Positions 61,501-64,000 of a stretch of 64,000 nt of DNA are shown piece after piece (position 1 is the stretch's first letter; each line of letters opens with the position of its first letter). The position numbers and the translations under genes were made by a program. The notes under the pieces were generated by a model. The model worked only from the letters and a program-made list of their open reading frames with translations, searched no databases and was not told the DNA's origin. The stretch spans positions 744,001 through 808,000 of the forward strand of contig QEYB01000895.1 of the NCBI GenBank assembly GCA_017562135.1, given 5' to 3'. Origin of the DNA: Dipylidium caninum. Taxonomy: Eukaryota > Platyhelminthes > Cestoda > Cyclophyllidea > Dipylidiidae.

Positions 61501-63599
61501 CAGACCAATCAGCAAATGCTCAGCTCCCCTGCTCCCGGCTGCGACAGCCCCCTAGTCTACTCTAAACCGTCTTCGATACACTTTTGTTGATGAGTGAAGT
61601 GGATACAAATTAGTGGGCGATTTACGGTCACTGCAGTGCAGGGGCATGATGCGCTGGCTGGGCTGTTAGGACAACTTACTTCTCAGGTTGTGCTGCCGGC
61701 AGATGTAAGCGGCGGCATATTCGTATCGCTTGGTGTTGAGGGTGTGAGCCCACACGACCTTCAGGAAGTCCGGCTCTCCCGCGGTATCACAGGTCGCCTT
61801 CCAGCGCTCCTTCACACACTGAATGATTTTTATGTGATACTTCGTTCTGAAAGTCCAAGTTAAAAGAGCACACCTATTGGGATTCTCGTTTAAGGACCAC
61901 CAGTTGACAACAACTCGGTTGTCTGGACAAATTCGCACTACATGAAGAAAAGTGAAGGTGCGAGGCTTCAGTCTGTCGAGGTGGGTCTCCTCTCACCACA
62001 AGGCTTTGCCGCCAAACTGTGCCCTTGACGCGGCGTCTGGAGGCCTGTCCTCTGTGCGACTCGGTTGCCAAGCCCTGCCAAGGCGTAATCACTGCCACAA
62101 AATATCTTCCTTTAATGAGACTCATAAAGCCTCTTCAACGCAGGAATACTACCACCTGGGCAGTTGTAATCCAAAAAATGTAGAAATTAGGGTTCTCGAG
62201 GCCATCGTAACAGCAGGTGGGACGGCGCTTTAGAAGGGAGTGGAGTAAGGCCTAGGGGGCTACTGTGGTGAGAAACTGCGGACTCAAGCCCAAACAACCG
62301 CTGCGGCAGTTCCGTCGTCCTCTCTCCCTCCATTTCTCCCGAATGACAGCTTACTGTATCCCCTCAAAGGCCACCAGACGAAATGCACGATTCCGCCTGC
62401 AGGCGGAGAGGGTGGACGCCGCTGAGACACTGTTGCGGGTTAATGAGAAGGGAGGGGAGCTACGCCTTCGCCGCGTGAGGATAATGACTCTTACTCGGTG
62501 TAATGGGCTGCTTTGTCACCTCTTGCCCGTCACGCCAGACGGCCACGCCTCAGCTCACCCCGAAGGGTCCTCCTCGCCGCAAATGCCACTTAGTAAAAAA
62601 AAGACTCTTCCAATGAGCGTTCATGCCAATAACCCATTTGCAAAATGGTTTAAAAGCGCCTTTGTCAATGCCTAAAATTATGTACATGCATTCAAACCCG
62701 TCTGCCGAAGGCGTATGAGGGAAACGCATATCTGGTCCCATCTATTTATGGCAGTAAGTCCGAACTGGAGGCGACCGGCGGTCTCGGGAGGACTTCTATT
62801 AAGCCTGTTAATTCTGCGGCGAGATACTTCGGCCGGTGCGCTACTTAGTGAGGAAGTCCTCGGCACCGCCAATGCCTTAGTTGACGCGGGTTGGACGTGG
62901 AATCGGATGGTACGCAGGTGCCATCAAACTACCAAGTCTCGGGCCGTCGTTCATTTGTGTGTGGCTGCTCTGTGCACTTGTGCTCAACGCAGCCTCCGCG
63001 CATTCACCCCAAATCGGGGCGAATGTGGGCAGGTTTTGACGGACACCAATTCCCGAAAAGTGTTGGCACATTCCTGTGCACATGTCTTGCCTGCGAAGGT
63101 GACGCCCGTCGCATAGTTTGCGGCAAACGAGACAAAAGTGAGGAGTGGCGGAAAAATACATGAACGGCGTATCCGAGGCCGTTAGCTGCTGCAAAGACAC
63201 ACACGTCAACCAGCAAACTTCTTGAATCAATCATGATGTCACTGGAAGCGACTAGATAATTCATCAATCTTAAAGATCCTGCCTCCGCTCGCCGTGGTGG
63301 GGACAGGAAGCCGCCAAAGTGGCGATGGACGAACAGGCATCGGGGGGCGAAAAATTGGAATGAGGTGGAACATACCGACACATGAACTCCGTGTCGTTAA
63401 GAGATCCGTAGCCGAAATCGAAACCGTAGCGTTTGTCGGAGAGACGCGGGATGCGGTGAACCCTTGCACAGTCGTCCATTTCTGCGTCGAGATCGAAACA
63501 GCCCATCGGGGGGACTTGGAGAAGGAGTGCGCACGCACACAGTAGCAACGCTGCAAAGACACAGACGTGCGTAAGGGTGGTACACGCCAGCAGATACAT
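58225..63599 (-). CDS. Predicted secreted, GPI-anchored protein with two six-cysteine modules (family not recognised)
   Basis: Four exons: 63599-63376, 61846-61680, 60570-60378 and 58585-58225, giving 314 residues in unbroken phase. Residues 1-30 are a signal peptide (VFAALLLCACALLLQVPP). The mature part has twelve cysteines at about 34, 44, 74, 85, 94, 124 and 139, 150, 194, 203, 212, 232. The two sets share a plan: C-x9/10-C, a long gap, C-x8/10-C-x8-C, a long gap, C. This suggests a duplicated six-cysteine, mostly helical domain. Two N-glycosylation sites are visible (N68 in NDT, N167 in NQS). A polar linker of about 60 residues follows, then the C-terminus ends in a hydrophobic tail with no charged residue after it (SLAVILVTLITPCILSLAG), as in GPI-anchored proteins. 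Donors are GTATGT, GTAAGT and GTGAGT. The acceptor of exon 3 (GGTCTAG) is weak and chosen by phase. I recognise no family; a cell-surface receptor or parasite surface protein is inference. Confidence 0.72.
58665..58700. repeat. Two perfect tandem copies of an 18-base unit
   Basis: ATTGTTAGTGGGCTACAC occurs twice in direct succession, 80 bases upstream of the last exon of the cysteine-rich gene, inside its intron. Confidence 0.93.
60378..60570 (-). CDS. Cys-rich surface protein exon 3
   Basis: FQQHKNACLREVEPVAEGCS, then TDEAIREVVGALQNQSANAA and a helix to MLVYEC. Donor GTGAGT. An alternative acceptor (TTTTTCAG, 60563) would leave phase open. Confidence 0.75.
61680..61846 (-). CDS. Cys-rich surface protein exon 2
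   Basis: TKYHIKIIQCVKERWKATCD, then KVVWAHTLNTKRYEYAAAYI and C. Acceptor ACTTTCAG, donor GTAAGT; one base, 55 codons, one base. Confidence 0.78.
63376..63599 (-). CDS. Cys-rich surface protein exon 1: signal peptide
   Basis: MYLLACTTLTHVCVFAALLL starts the signal peptide; the mature start is near GCFDLDAEMDDCARVH. Donor GTATGT splits an arginine codon. The frame continues upstream, so an earlier start is possible, and an AG at 63554 could be an acceptor. Confidence 0.65.
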
Positions 63600-64000
63600 C
63601 GGGCGGTTTCTTAGTGTGGCACACGGCCGCCAAATGCTGCAACGACGAGCCCAGGAAGTAGCTTGCTGGTGTCCGTCATTTGTGGATGCACGACTTCGCA
63701 CTTCGTTTAACATCGACCTCGCGTGATGCGCTGGTCTACAGGCCCTTCGGGACATTTTACCAACTCAGGCCATAATGCGCATCCCACTCCTGCAGGTTGC
63801 CCTTTGTAGACTGGCAGCCTCAATTAGCTTGGCTTTTTCTGGCAAGGCGATGTTTCTTGATACTAACAAAATTGCCCTGACACGTTTATTCCGTGGACTA
63901 GAGAGAATAAGCCCGCGAGATGGCAGTCAATTGAGGGGAGGACCGTATCGTCCTGTGCGTCAGAGAGAGCTGTAAATGAAGACGACTTCTCTGTCTCATT
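63600..64000. other. Upstream flank of the cysteine-rich gene
   Basis: No further gene is recognised. It should contain the 5' UTR or promoter of the cysteine-rich gene; the minus frame stays open to 63755 without a signal-like start. Confidence 0.45.

Overview
This is metazoan nuclear DNA: widely spaced split genes, GT-AG introns and no operons. The best guess is a flatworm. One intron is only 34 bases and another 50, sitting beside kilobase introns, a mix well known in platyhelminths; the assignment to phylum is inference.

Layout. (1) 1-20.1 kb, minus strand: the 5' four fifths of a PX-PH-HKD phospholipase D (PLD1/2 type). Its PX domain is near 20 kb, the PH domain is at 18.9-12.5 kb, the first HKD motif is at 8 kb and the second at 0.2 kb; the gene runs off the left edge. 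(2) 20.1-31 kb: mostly without recognisable genes, with a few unassigned open blocks at 22-25 kb. (3) 31.07-32.54 kb, minus: a complete four-exon GPATCH11-like G-patch protein. (4) 33.96-34.43 kb, plus: a complete two-exon CHCHD2/CHCHD10-like mitochondrial twin CX9C protein. (5) 35.64-48.76 kb, plus: a nine-exon cytosolic glutaminyl-tRNA synthetase that seems to lack the usual N-terminal appended domain. (6) 48.8-58.2 kb: no recognised gene, with a few possible minus-strand exons. (7) 58.2-63.6 kb, minus: a four-exon gene for a predicted secreted protein of 314 residues with a signal peptide, twelve cysteines in two similar six-cysteine modules, and a C-terminal GPI-anchor-like tail. I do not recognise its family, and it is the most interesting item here.

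The genes look like independent housekeeping or membrane genes (lipid signalling, splicing-associated protein, mitochondrial intermembrane space, translation) and do not form one system. Base composition appears to change: the flanks (about 1-19 kb and 49-64 kb) read GC-rich and the middle (about 19-49 kb) AT-rich.

A recurring oddity is that strongly conserved exons carry one- or two-base indels in homopolymers or a dinucleotide run. I count eight clear cases in PLD, QARS and GPATCH11. In each, correcting the indel restores both the conserved protein and the splice phase. This looks more like assembly error than gene death.
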